Both the position numbers and the translations under genes were made by a program. Below the pieces are notes generated by a model. It had not been told where the DNA came from and searched no databases. It was given only the letters and a program-made list of their open reading frames with translations. A stretch of 64,000 bases of DNA from CALEMW01 sp035447065 (lineage in GTDB: Bacteria; Krumholzibacteriota; Krumholzibacteriia; LZORAL124-64-63). Below are positions 51,283-60,283 of the stretch, one piece after another. Within the stretch, counting starts at the first letter, position 1; the number at the start of each line of letters is the position of its first letter. The stretch is taken from contig DAOTGJ010000007.1 in NCBI GenBank assembly GCA_035447065.1, forward strand, positions 53,494 through 117,493, read 5' to 3'.

Positions 51283-52137
51283 TCAGACCTTGACGAACTC
51301 CAGCCCCGGCACCGCCGGGATCAGCCCCGCCTTGTGGGCCCGCTCCAGCAGCTCGGTGATGGCCGCGCGGCCCTTGTCGCCGTAGTCCAGCGTCCAGTGG
51401 TTCACGTACATGCCCACGAACTCGTCGGCCAGGTCCGTCTCCATGTCGCGCGCCCAGCCCAGGGCGTAGTCCAGGGCCTCCTGGCGGTGATCCAGGCCGT
51501 AGCGGATGGAGTTCTCCAGGATGCGGGCGATGTCCGTCATGGCGGCGCCGTGGCGCTTGTGGATGGTGTTGGCGCCCAGGGGCAGGGGCAGGCCGCCGGT
51601 GAGCTCATCCCACCACAGGCCCAGCTCCAGCACGGAGTGCAGGCCTTCGTGGGCGTAGGTGAGCTGGCCTTCGTGGATGATGAGGCCGGCGTCGAACTCG
51701 CCGGACTTCACGCGGGCGATGATCTCGTCGAAGGGGCAGACGCGGGCCTCGAACTCCACGCCCAGCTCCGCCAGGGCCAGCCGCAGCTCCAGGTAGGCGC
51801 TGGTCATCAGGCCGGGGATGGCGATGCGCTTGTCCTTCAGATCCTTGGGCTCCCAGGCCTCGCGGGCCACCACCATGGGGCCGTACCGGTCGCCCATGCT
51901 CGCGCCCGAGGGCAGCAGCGCGTAGGTGTCCGACACGTAGGCGTAGGCGTGCACGCTGATGGCGGTGATGTCCAGCTCGCCGCGGGTGGCGCGCTCGTTG
52001 AGCGTCTGGATGTCCTGCAGGATGTGCTCGAAACGGTACTTGCCCGTGTCGATCCGGTCCTTCGCCAGGGCGTAGTGCATGAAGGCGTCGTCGGGGTCGG
52101 GGGAGTGGCCCAGGGTCAGGTGGACGATGTCGCTCAT
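51283..52137 (-). CDS. mqnD: 1,4-dihydroxy-6-naphthoate synthase
   Basis: This 284-residue enzyme converts cyclic dehypoxanthine futalosine to dihydroxynaphthoate in the futalosine pathway to menaquinone. The start LTLGHSPDPDDAFMHYAL, the middle PGLMTSAYLELRLAL and IIHEGQLTYAHEGL are typical of MqnD. The fold is that of periplasmic binding proteins, but no signal peptide is present, as expected. The ATG follows GAGGAG. No other mqn gene is in the window. It implies menaquinone-based respiration by the futalosine route. Confidence 0.92.
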   Translation of the reverse strand: MSDIVHLTLGHSPDPDDAFMHYALAKDRIDTGKYRFEHILQDIQTLNERATRGELDITAISVHAYAYVSDTYALLPSGASMGDRYGPMVVAREAWEPKDLKDKRIAIPGLMTSAYLELRLALAELGVEFEARVCPFDEIIARVKSGEFDAGLIIHEGQLTYAHEGLHSVLELGLWWDELTGGLPLPLGANTIHKRHGAAMTDIARILENSIRYGLDHRQEALDYALGWARDMETDLADEFVGMYVNHWTLDYGDKGRAAITELLERAHKAGLIPAVPGLEFVKV

Positions 52138-52170
52138 CGGTCGGCTCCTCGAAGGCTCTCGCGCCGCGGC

Positions 52171-52199
52171 TTGTGCTGGGGCCTCGGCTCGGCTAAGGT
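52171..52199 (+). promoter_or_regulatory. Promoter of the TPR-protein/glycosyltransferase operon
   Basis: TTGTGC (52171-52176) and TAAGGT (52194-52199) are 17 bases apart, 53 bases upstream of the GTG at 52253. Confidence 0.5.
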
Positions 52200-52252
52200 T
52201 CATCGATCCGGCAACATAACACCCGGCCGCGCCGGCGGCGAAGGAGTTTTCC

Positions 52253-53128
52253 GTGCGCACCGCCCTGCTGCTGCTCCCGCTGCTGCTCGCGCCCGTGACG
52301 GCCGCCGCCGCCGTGCCGCCGGAGGCGTTGTGGACCGCGCGCGCCACCGAGAGCTACCTGCTGGAGGCGGGGGAGTCGGTGCAGTTCCAGGTGGGGTTCG
52401 ACTCGCTGCCCGTGCGCGCGTGGATCCTGGAGGTGGACGGCGACCAGCGCCTCTGCGACCTGAACGTGCTGCGCCGTCCGGACGACGTGCTGATCGACCA
52501 GAAGAACCGCGAGTCGCGCCACCGTGTGCGCGTGCCCTGGGGCCGTGGCCAGGAGATCACCGCCACGCTCACGGCCGATGCCGCCGCGGGCGGCGTGTAC
52601 ACCGTGAAGTTCCTGGCGCCGTCGCCGGAGGAGGCCGGGCAGGCCTACGGCTTCCTGCTGAACCGCGCCCTGGACGCCCTGGACGCCGGCGATCCGACCC
52701 GGGCCGAAGGCTTCCTGCAGCAGGCGCGGCGCGACGGCGAGGACCTTGCCGAGGCCGACCTGCTGCTGGCCGGCATCCGCCTGCAGCGAGGCGAGCCCCG
52801 CGAGGCCGCCGGCCTGCTGGACGACGCCCTGGACGCCGGCCTGGACGATCCCTGGACCCGCGCCGACGTGCTGCGCCGCGCCGGCCGCGCCCACCATGAG
52901 GCCGGTGCCCTGGTCCGCGCCCAGGAGCGCCTGGACCAGGCCGTGGCCGCCGCCGTGGACGCGCCCCAGCGCGCCCTGGCCCTGTACCGCGCGGGCCTGC
53001 TGCAGCGCGACCGCGGCAACCCCGCGCAGGCGCGCCTGGCCCTGACCACCGCCCTGCACCTGGGCCTGCCCGCGGACCTGGCCGACGCCGCCGCGGCCGC
53101 CCTGCGCGACCTGCCCCCCGAGGAGTGA
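52253..53128 (+). CDS. Exported TPR-repeat protein
   Basis: This 291-residue protein has a signal peptide (LLLLPLLLAPVTAAAAV). An N-terminal beta-domain of about 100 residues follows (YLLEAGESVQFQVGFD, CDLNVLRRPDDVLID). The C-terminal half contains TPR-like helices (ALDALDAGDPTRAEGFLQQARRDG, QRGEPREAAGLLDDALDAGLDD). It is probably a periplasmic scaffold; the function is unknown. It starts with GTG preceded by AAGGAG. The next gene begins two bases after its stop. Confidence 0.72.
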   Translation: MRTALLLLPLLLAPVTAAAAVPPEALWTARATESYLLEAGESVQFQVGFDSLPVRAWILEVDGDQRLCDLNVLRRPDDVLIDQKNRESRHRVRVPWGRGQEITATLTADAAAGGVYTVKFLAPSPEEAGQAYGFLLNRALDALDAGDPTRAEGFLQQARRDGEDLAEADLLLAGIRLQRGEPREAAGLLDDALDAGLDDPWTRADVLRRAGRAHHEAGALVRAQERLDQAVAAAVDAPQRALALYRAGLLQRDRGNPAQARLALTTALHLGLPADLADAAAAALRDLPPEE

Positions 53129-53129
53129 C

Positions 53130-54206
53130 ATGGAGATCCGTCGCGACTGCCTCCACTTCCGCGGCGACGTGCCCTGCGCCCCCCACAAGGAGCGCGGCCG
53201 CCATTGCGCGGACTGTCCCGAGCACGTGTCCGCCGCCGGCCGCATCCTCCTGATCAAGCTGGGCGCCGCGGGCGACGTGGTGCGCACCACGCCGCTGCTC
53301 GCCCCCCTGCGCGCGCGCTACCCGCACCACCGCCTCACCTGGCTCACGGACTTCCCGGACCTGGTGCCGCGCTCCGTGGCGGACCGCCGCCGCTTCGACG
53401 CCGCGTCGGTGCTCTGGGCCCGCAACACCCGCTTCGACGTGGTGCTCAACCTGGACAAGGACCCGCACGCCTGCGCCCTGGCCACGGAGGTGGACGCGGA
53501 GGTGACCCGCGGCTTCCTGCTGGGCGACGACGGCCTCTGCCGCCCCGCCGACGACGGCGCCGCCCTGGCCAAGTTCCGCACCGGCGTCTTCGACGACGTG
53601 AACCGCGCCAACACGCTGAGCTACCCGCAGGAGATCTTCGCCATCTGCGGCTTCGAGTTCGCGGGCGAGCCCTACGAGCTGGACCGCCCCGACACGCCGC
53701 CGGTCATCGCTCTGCCCCAGGGCCGGCCGCTGGTGGGCCTGAACACGGGCTGCGGCGGACGCTGGACCAGCCGCCTCTGGCCGGAGGAGCGCTGGATCGC
53801 CCTGACCCGGCTGCTGCAGGACGACGGCCTGGGCGTGGTTCTGCTGGGCGGTCCCGAGGAGCACGCGCGCAACGAGCGCCTGGCCGCGGCCACGGGCGCC
53901 GCGTACCCCGGCACGTTCCCTCTACGCGACTTCATCGGCGTGATGGACCGCTGCCAGGTGGTGGTCAGCGCGGTGACCATGGCCATGCACCTGGCCATCG
54001 GGCTGGGCAAGGAGCTGGTGCTGTTCAACAACATCTTCAACCCGGCGGAGTTCGAGCTGTACGGGCGCGGGGAGATCGTGTCCCCGGACCAGCGGTGCCG
54101 CTGCTTCTTCGCGCCGCGCTGCCGCGAGAGCGTGCCCTGCATGTCCACGCTGCGGCCGGAGGCGGTGCGCGAGGCCGTGCATCGCCGGCTGGGAGCGCGC
54201 GCGTGA
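53130..54206 (+). CDS. Glycosyltransferase family 9 (heptosyltransferase-like) with Cys clusters
   Basis: This 358-residue GT-B enzyme matches family 9, which adds heptose to lipopolysaccharide cores. It has the N-terminal domain start ILLIKLGAAGDVVRTTPLLAPLR and the nucleotide-sugar region GLNTGCGGRWTSRLWPEERW. It also has four cysteines before the catalytic domain (Cys 7, 16, 26 and 29, with HCADC) and a C-terminal cluster CRCFFAPRCRESVPC. These could bind zinc or an iron-sulphur cluster. Standard WaaC/WaaF lack both. It sits in a cluster with a GT4 enzyme and probably builds a surface glycan. Confidence 0.83.
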   Translation: MEIRRDCLHFRGDVPCAPHKERGRHCADCPEHVSAAGRILLIKLGAAGDVVRTTPLLAPLRARYPHHRLTWLTDFPDLVPRSVADRRRFDAASVLWARNTRFDVVLNLDKDPHACALATEVDAEVTRGFLLGDDGLCRPADDGAALAKFRTGVFDDVNRANTLSYPQEIFAICGFEFAGEPYELDRPDTPPVIALPQGRPLVGLNTGCGGRWTSRLWPEERWIALTRLLQDDGLGVVLLGGPEEHARNERLAAATGAAYPGTFPLRDFIGVMDRCQVVVSAVTMAMHLAIGLGKELVLFNNIFNPAEFELYGRGEIVSPDQRCRCFFAPRCRESVPCMSTLRPEAVREAVHRRLGARA

Positions 54207-55363
54207 GGCTGGCCCTCTTCGGACCCGCGCCGCCGTTCCACGGCGGCATCGTCACCTACCTGGCCATGCTGCACCGCACGCTGGCGGTGCGCGGGCACGA
54301 GCTGCACTGGGCCGGGTTCCGTCGGCAGTACCCGTCGCTCATCTTTCCTGGCACGAGCCAGACCGGCGAGACCGCGGGTTGGATGCCGGCGCCGGACACC
54401 GCGCGCTTCACGCCGTGGGATCCCTGGAGCTGGCGCCGCACGGCCGACGACCTGCGCGCCTTCCGCCCCGACGCGGTCATCGCCAAGTACTGGCTGCCCT
54501 TCTTCGCGCCGGGCTTCGGGTCCGTGCTGCGCCGCGCCCGCGGCGGCGGCGCGCGCTGGCTCTACGTGCTGGACAACGTGGTGGCCCACGAGCGCTATCC
54601 GCTGGCCGGGCCGCTCACGCGCTGGGCGCTGGGGCGGGCCGACGGCTTCGTGGCCATGAGCGATCAGGTGCGCGCGGACCTGCTGGCCACCGTGCCGGGC
54701 GTGGATCCCGCGCGCGTGGCCGACTGCCCGCACCCGGTCTATGACTTCGGCGTGCCCGGCCGCCCGCGCAAGACCCGCGCCCAGGCCCGCGCCGCCCTGG
54801 GCCTGCCGGCCGACGCGCGCATCGCCCTGTTCTTCGGCTTCATCAAGCCCTACAAGGGCGTGACGCATCTGCTGGGTGCGCTGCCGCACCTCCGGGAGCG
54901 CTACGGCGACGCGGGCTTCAAGCTGGTGGTGGTAGGCGACGTGTACGGCGACCGCACCCCCTACGACGAGGCCCGCCGCACCGCCGACTGCGAGCCGATC
55001 CTGGACTGGCGCGAGGGCTACTGCCCCGACGAGGAGGTGGAGGACCACGTGCTGGCCGCGGACCTGCTGGTGCTGCCGTACGTGTCGGCCACCCAGAGCG
55101 GCATCGTGCAGGTGGCCTACGCCTACGACCGCCCGGTGGTGAGCACCGCGGTGGGCGGCCTGCCCGAGGTGGTGCGGGACGGCGAGACCGGGTTCCTGGT
55201 GCCGCCGGAGGATCCGCGGGCCCTGGCCGACGCCGTGATCCGCTTCTTCGACGAGGGCCGCGCCGAGGCCATGGGCCGCGCCGTGGCCGCCGAGCGCGCC
55301 AAGTACTCCTGGGACCGGCTGGCGGAGACGCTGGAGCGGCTGGCGGTCGGAGGCGGGGAATGA
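54203..55363 (+). CDS. Glycosyltransferase family 4
   Basis: This 386-residue GT-B enzyme begins LALFGPAPPFHGGIVTYLAML, the typical N-terminal acceptor-side loop. It has the C-terminal donor-binding region LFFGFIKPYKGVTHLLGAL and the loop SATQSGIVQVAYAYDRPVVSTAVGGLPEVV. It should transfer a sugar from a nucleotide donor to a glycan; donor and acceptor are unknown. The GTG overlaps the GT9 stop by four bases, and its own stop overlaps the next ATG, so the cluster is translationally coupled. Confidence 0.87.
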   Translation: MRLALFGPAPPFHGGIVTYLAMLHRTLAVRGHELHWAGFRRQYPSLIFPGTSQTGETAGWMPAPDTARFTPWDPWSWRRTADDLRAFRPDAVIAKYWLPFFAPGFGSVLRRARGGGARWLYVLDNVVAHERYPLAGPLTRWALGRADGFVAMSDQVRADLLATVPGVDPARVADCPHPVYDFGVPGRPRKTRAQARAALGLPADARIALFFGFIKPYKGVTHLLGALPHLRERYGDAGFKLVVVGDVYGDRTPYDEARRTADCEPILDWREGYCPDEEVEDHVLAADLLVLPYVSATQSGIVQVAYAYDRPVVSTAVGGLPEVVRDGETGFLVPPEDPRALADAVIRFFDEGRAEAMGRAVAAERAKYSWDRLAETLERLAVGGGE

Positions 55364-55638
55364 CCCTGGCGGAGCTGCAGACGATCCTGGACCGCGGCGA
55401 GGTGGCGCCGGTGCCGGCGCGCGCGTGGAGCCGGTTGGCCGCGGAGTTCCAGGAGACCGAGAGCCACGACACCGGTCTCAAGGGCAAGCTCCGGCTGGGG
55501 ACGCTGGACGGCCGTCTGGTGGCGGTGGAGGAGCCCGACCGCACGGTGCGCGCCGTGCGCGGCTTCCGCACCCGCAAGGCCGCCGCGGACTTCGTGCGCG
55601 CGCGGCTGGAGGCCTACGACCGCATCTGGGACGGCTGA
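55360..55638 (+). CDS. Small soluble protein of unknown function
   Basis: This 92-residue protein has no signal or membrane segment. It contains the pattern ELQTILDRGEVAPVPARAWSRLAAEF, then GKLRLGTLDGRLVAVEEPDRTVRAVRGF, suggesting a helix and a small beta-sheet. It overlaps the GT4 gene (ATGA), so it is probably expressed with it. No family was recognised. Confidence 0.6.
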   Translation: MTLAELQTILDRGEVAPVPARAWSRLAAEFQETESHDTGLKGKLRLGTLDGRLVAVEEPDRTVRAVRGFRTRKAAADFVRARLEAYDRIWDG

Positions 55639-55695
55639 GGCGGCTGCCGCATCGACTACTTCTCCTAGGTCAGGAGAATCCGACCACGGCAAGCA

Positions 55696-56691
55696 TCAAT
55701 CCCCCGGCGGCAGACGCCTGGGCACCGTGCGCGCGCGGCGGCGCACCTCGGCCACGGCGGCGCGCAGGTCCGGCCGCACGGCGGCGTCGGGGTCGGCGTC
55801 CAGGGCGCGGACCACGTGCTGGTAGGCCCCTGCGGCCGGGCGCCGCCGCGCCAGGGTGGCTTGGGCGGCGGCCAGCTCTCCGTCCACGGTGCCGTCGCCG
55901 GCGGGCTCGCGTCGGCTCAGCAGCCAGGCCAGGGCGGCCCCAGCCGCGAACCCGCCCAGGTGCGCGCCGTGGGCCACGCCGCCGCCGCCGCCGCTGAGCA
56001 TGGGCAGGATGTTGTCGGCCACCAGGTAGAAGCCCAGCACCCAGCGCGCGCCCAGCTCCAGGGTGCGGAGGAACGGCGGCAGGATCACCAGCACCCGCAC
56101 CTTGTTGCGCGGGAACCAGATGAAGTACATGCCCAGCACGCCGGACACGGCGCCCGACGCGCCCACGGCCGGGATGCCGGAGCCGTGGCGCAGCGCAGCG
56201 TCGGCCAGGGCCGCGGCCACGCCCGTGCCCAGGTAGGCCAGCAGGTAGCGCGCCCGCCCCAGGCGGTCCTCCGCGTTGTTCCCGTAGATCCACAGGTAGA
56301 GCATGTTGCCCAGCAGATGCAGCCAGCCGGCGTGCAGGAACATGGACGTGAGCATGTCCGGGAGCGAGAGGGCGTCGGGGCGGCTGCCGTGGTCGAAGAC
56401 GGTCAGATCGTACTGCGACACGCGCGACGCGATGTCGCGCAGGTCTCCGGCCGGCACGTCGGCGGGGGTGAGGCCGCCCAGGTCGTCGCGCTGCTGGCGG
56501 GCCAGGGTCAGCACGTATTCGGCCAGGCGCGGGTCGGCGGGATCGGCAGCGCGTTGGGTGCGCGGCAGCAGCAACAGGAACGCGAGCACGTTGGCCAGGA
56601 TCAGCGCCAGCGTGATCCAGGGCAGGCCGCGGGGGTTGGGGGAGTCGCTCAAGGGGAACACGGCCCGCTCCTGGTGGATGGTTCGGGCCAT
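55696..56691 (-). CDS. Rhomboid-family intramembrane serine protease
   Basis: This 331-residue protein has about six helices with the catalytic dyad Ser 179 (GASGAVSGVLG) and His 244 (AHGAHLGGF). The conserved segment MFLHAGWLHLLGNMLYLWIYGNN is also present. Rhomboids cleave transmembrane helices. About 75 N-terminal residues between helices 1 and 2 are longer than in GlpG. The C-terminal 75 residues are soluble and Ala/Arg-rich. The substrate is unknown. Confidence 0.9.
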   Translation of the reverse strand: MARTIHQERAVFPLSDSPNPRGLPWITLALILANVLAFLLLLPRTQRAADPADPRLAEYVLTLARQQRDDLGGLTPADVPAGDLRDIASRVSQYDLTVFDHGSRPDALSLPDMLTSMFLHAGWLHLLGNMLYLWIYGNNAEDRLGRARYLLAYLGTGVAAALADAALRHGSGIPAVGASGAVSGVLGMYFIWFPRNKVRVLVILPPFLRTLELGARWVLGFYLVADNILPMLSGGGGGVAHGAHLGGFAAGAALAWLLSRREPAGDGTVDGELAAAQATLARRRPAAGAYQHVVRALDADPDAAVRPDLRAAVAEVRRRARTVPRRLPPGD

Positions 56692-56742
56692 GCTAGCACG
56701 ACGGCGCCCGCGGCGGGAAGGCCGCGGGCGCCGTCGGTCGGG

Positions 56743-59700
56743 TCAGCGGGCGAGCATGAGCTTCGCCGTGCGCTGAACGCCGTCGGCCCGGAAGCGGGCC
56801 AGGTAGAGGCCCGACGGCAGGTCGCGGCCGCCGTCGTCCCGACCCTGCCACAGCACGCGGTGCTCGCCCGCGGCCAGGCGGCCGCTGACCAGGGTGCGCA
56901 CGCGTCGACCCTGCACGTCGAACAGCTCCAGGAGCACCGGACCGCCCGCGGCCAGCTCGAAGCGCAGCTCCGTGCGCGGGTTGAACGGGTTGGGCGCGGC
57001 GCCGGCGAAGATCGTGCGCAGCGAGGGCGGTGCGTCGGGGCCTTCGGACACGGCGGTGGAGATGCCGCCACCCGCGTAGGCGAGGCCGATGTAGGAACCG
57101 GTCAGGTAGCCCGCCACGCCGGTGAGGGTGGGGGGATCGGCCGTCAGGTCCACCACGCCCACGCGGAACTGGAGGTAGGCCAGGTAGATCTGCCCGCTGT
57201 CACCCTCGGCGGCCGCCACGGCCGGCTGCGTGGAGCCCCAGGGACCCGCGTCCTGATCGGCCAGGATCTCGTAGCTCAGCGTGGCCGGGTCCACCGCCGC
57301 CACGCGCCGAGGCAGCCCGAAGCCGCCCCACTGGAATTCGGGCACCAGGTAGCGGCCGTCATGCATGAGCGAGACGTCTTGGGCGAAGGCGATGGAATCC
57401 GGCTCGGCGATGGTCTCCACCGTGGTCGAATCGCCGGGATCCAGCCGCGTCAGGCCGCTGCCCTGGGTGGTCATCACCAGCCGGCCCTGCCGGTCCAGGA
57501 TCAGGCGCTGGGGATTGATCCAGGTGCGGACGGGGCGCGTGTCGTTGAGCACGTCGTCCACCTGCAGGGTGGTCAGGTCCACGCGGCGCAGGCGCAGATG
57601 CGGCTGGCCCCCGATGAACTCGTGGCCGCCGAGGTAGACCACGCCCGCCGCGGTGTCCTCCACGGCGCAGGTGATGTTGTCCATGTCCAGGCCGGGAAGA
57701 TTCCCCGGCAGCTCGGCCACGTCCAGGTTGGCGGCGTCCACACGCAGGGTGGGCAGGCCGACCAGCCAGTACACGTCGTCGTTCACGCGGCTGAGGGAGT
57801 GGAAGATCTCCACGTTGGTGCAGAACCAGGGGTCGGACTGGACGTCCACGCCCGGACGCAGGCGCTCCAGCTCGCCCCAGGAGGTCAGGGTGACCAGATG
57901 GGGGTCGGTCCAGGCCTCGTCCAGCCCGTTGATGCGTGCGGCGATGGAGGTCATCACCTGGGTGCAGCCAGCGATGGAGGCCTGGGCGAAGATGGAGGTG
58001 TTGCAGACGCCGGATGCGGGGTACTCGGCTTCCAGCAGGACCACGACGGAATCGCCGCCGGCGATGACGCCGCTCCAGGCCGCACGGTTCAGGGCCGCGT
58101 CCCAGGTCAGCCCCGGCGGCGTGGGAGCCACGAAGGGGGAATTGCCGGACGGCACCAGGTCGCCCAGGGAGCAGACGGTGCCGCCGGCGCCGACGTCCAC
58201 GTCCGTGGTCCGCGTGTTGCGGATCACCCACCGCACGCCCACCGTCGCTCCGGGCCGCGCCAGCTTACCGGATACCCAGCCCTGGCCGCCGCCGAGGATG
58301 CGCGTGGCGCCCTGGGCGGTGACCACCAGCCGCGACGTCAGCGCCGAGGGCGCCAGCGCCGTGGTGTCCGGCATGATGTCCGCCACGGGCACGAAGCAGG
58401 CGTTGCGCACGGAGAAGACATTGCCCTCGTTCAGCCTGGTCTCCGAGAGGAAGCCGGTCCGGCAGGCCGGCACCACGCCGCGGACCGACAGGGTGCGCGT
58501 CTGCTGCGCCGGGATCACCCCCTGCCAGGTCAGGTCCCAGAGGCTGGCGGTCACCGTGCCGCCGGCGCTGTCCAGCACCGCATCCACCATGAGGGGGGAG
58601 CCCAGCCGGAAGTACAGGTTGAGCAGGCGCTCCTGGGGCTCCGGGTTGGTCATGGCGATGTCGTAGATCACCGTGTCGTTGTCGTTCAGAGGCTCGCCCT
58701 GGGGCAGGGTCTTGGCGAGCGCCACGTCCACGGGCGCCGTGCTCGCAGGATGCACCTGAACCAGCATGCCGACCGCATTGACGCCGAAGGCGTTGCTCGA
58801 CGTGAGCTGGGCCTGGCTCACCGCGTAGGAGGTCGTCTGACAGTCGGTCTTCAGGCTGAAGCTCACCGTGCCCGCAACGCCTCCGTCCAGCGTGCCCAAG
58901 GTCCAGGTCACGCGCCGCGTGGCGGGGTCGAAGACGCCCCCTCCCGTCGCGCTCATGAAGGTCACGTTGCCGGCCACGGTGGTCGTGATCCGCGCATCCG
59001 CGGCCGGTCCCGTGCCGGTGTTGTCGTAGTGGAGGCTGTAGGTGGCGGGCGCCGCGGCTTCCACGTCGGTGGGGCCGGTCTGGGTCAGGGACAGGATGGG
59101 CGTCGGGGGCGTGGGGCACCCTGCGGTGCCGCAGTCGCTGCCCGCCCCCTGCCACGTGCCGCCCAGCTCGGTCTCGCACACGCTCTGGGTCACACCGTCC
59201 ACGCAGCTGAAGTCCACACAACAGGCGCCGGTGACCGGCGGCGCGGCGGTGCAGTCGTCCAGGGGGATGGCCGGATCGGTGACGCCGTCGTGGGTGACCT
59301 GGGCGAAGATGCCCGTACCGTCGTCCAGCAGCGCGCAGCTCACCGGGCCGGCGATGTCCTGCCAGCCGCCGACGCCGATCAGGGTGCCCAGGTCGTCCGG
59401 GCAGAGCTCGACGAGGTGGTAGTCGGCGGTGCCGAACAGGGCGCCGTCGGTGCGCACGAAGGCGGCCTCGCCGCCCGGCGACGTGACGATGGGCCAGCCC
59501 ACGCCCGTGCCGATGCCCTGGCTCCACGCGGACACGCCGCTGTCCAGATCCACCCAGTGCAGGCGCTGCTCGAAGTTCACCTCCGACTCCACGAAGCAGA
59601 ACACGTGGCGGCCCGCGGGCGAGGGATCGTCGTAGAAGCCGATCTGATCCTCGCCGGCCATGTCGCGTCCCACCACCAGGGGCTCCAGCGTGGAGAAGAA

Positions 59701-60084
59701 CGTGCCCGGCACGCGGTACACGAAGAGCTTCACGCCCGGCGTGCCGCCGGCGCGCGTGCCCCACATCACCAGCCAGCGGCGGCTGGGGCTGAGGCGCGCG
59801 TTGGGCGGGAACGAGGCCAGGCTCTGCTCCACCACCGCGGGCAGCGCGTAGGTCACGTCCGAGCCGTTCAGGCCCGGCACGCCGTCGGTCTCGAGCTGGA
59901 TGGTGCGCTGTCCGGAGGTCCCGCCGAACCCCACGCCGGGGGTGACGTCCAGGTACGGCGCCTGGAGGGGGACGAAGGGCGTGGTGGTCTGGGCCGCGGC
60001 GGGCGCGGCGCTCACGGCCGCCAGCAGCGCGGCCATCACGAAGAGCAGCACCGGCGCGCGGCCGGTTCCGATGCGAACGTGCAT
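56743..60084 (-). CDS. Very large secreted protein with DUF11-like repeats and T9SS-like C-terminus
   Basis: This 1113-residue protein has a signal peptide (VLLFVMAALLAAVSAAPAAAQ). The N-terminal 270 residues look like a propeller. A short Cys-rich module follows (VTGACCVDFSC, VCETELGGTWQGAGSDC). Then come beta-sandwich repeats of the DUF11 type (VAAPATYSLHYDNTGTGPAADARI, and VDVALAKTLPQGEPLNDNDTVIYDI). A second propeller-like part ends in a T9SS-like module (NPFNPRTELRFEL to SGLYLARF and AKLMLAR). It is probably a surface or extracellular protein of unknown activity. I chose the ATG at 60084, before the signal peptide; an upstream frame lacks support. Confidence 0.8.
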   Translation of the reverse strand: MHVRIGTGRAPVLLFVMAALLAAVSAAPAAAQTTTPFVPLQAPYLDVTPGVGFGGTSGQRTIQLETDGVPGLNGSDVTYALPAVVEQSLASFPPNARLSPSRRWLVMWGTRAGGTPGVKLFVYRVPGTFFSTLEPLVVGRDMAGEDQIGFYDDPSPAGRHVFCFVESEVNFEQRLHWVDLDSGVSAWSQGIGTGVGWPIVTSPGGEAAFVRTDGALFGTADYHLVELCPDDLGTLIGVGGWQDIAGPVSCALLDDGTGIFAQVTHDGVTDPAIPLDDCTAAPPVTGACCVDFSCVDGVTQSVCETELGGTWQGAGSDCGTAGCPTPPTPILSLTQTGPTDVEAAAPATYSLHYDNTGTGPAADARITTTVAGNVTFMSATGGGVFDPATRRVTWTLGTLDGGVAGTVSFSLKTDCQTTSYAVSQAQLTSSNAFGVNAVGMLVQVHPASTAPVDVALAKTLPQGEPLNDNDTVIYDIAMTNPEPQERLLNLYFRLGSPLMVDAVLDSAGGTVTASLWDLTWQGVIPAQQTRTLSVRGVVPACRTGFLSETRLNEGNVFSVRNACFVPVADIMPDTTALAPSALTSRLVVTAQGATRILGGGQGWVSGKLARPGATVGVRWVIRNTRTTDVDVGAGGTVCSLGDLVPSGNSPFVAPTPPGLTWDAALNRAAWSGVIAGGDSVVVLLEAEYPASGVCNTSIFAQASIAGCTQVMTSIAARINGLDEAWTDPHLVTLTSWGELERLRPGVDVQSDPWFCTNVEIFHSLSRVNDDVYWLVGLPTLRVDAANLDVAELPGNLPGLDMDNITCAVEDTAAGVVYLGGHEFIGGQPHLRLRRVDLTTLQVDDVLNDTRPVRTWINPQRLILDRQGRLVMTTQGSGLTRLDPGDSTTVETIAEPDSIAFAQDVSLMHDGRYLVPEFQWGGFGLPRRVAAVDPATLSYEILADQDAGPWGSTQPAVAAAEGDSGQIYLAYLQFRVGVVDLTADPPTLTGVAGYLTGSYIGLAYAGGGISTAVSEGPDAPPSLRTIFAGAAPNPFNPRTELRFELAAGGPVLLELFDVQGRRVRTLVSGRLAAGEHRVLWQGRDDGGRDLPSGLYLARFRADGVQRTAKLMLAR

Positions 60085-60178
60085 GACATCTCCAGGTCGT
60101 TGGGCGCGCCGAGGCGGCAGCGCACCGGATCCCGGCGGTCCAGGGGACCGCCACCCGTTCCGGCGACCGGACGGCACG

Positions 60179-60209
60179 AAAAAACCGCCGGTTCCCGAGA
60201 ACCAGGCGG
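60179..60209 (-). terminator. Intrinsic terminator of the sigma/kinase operon
   Basis: On the minus strand a hairpin CCGCC-t-GGTTC-TCGG-GAACC-GGCGG is followed by six T bases. It lies 75 bases after the kinase stop and upstream of the secreted-protein gene. Confidence 0.88.
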
Positions 60210-60283
60210 GCCTGCAGATGTCGCGGTGTTCCAATCCCCAGGGCAATGATAGCAGATCCGGGTGGCGGGCGCCACTCCCGATG

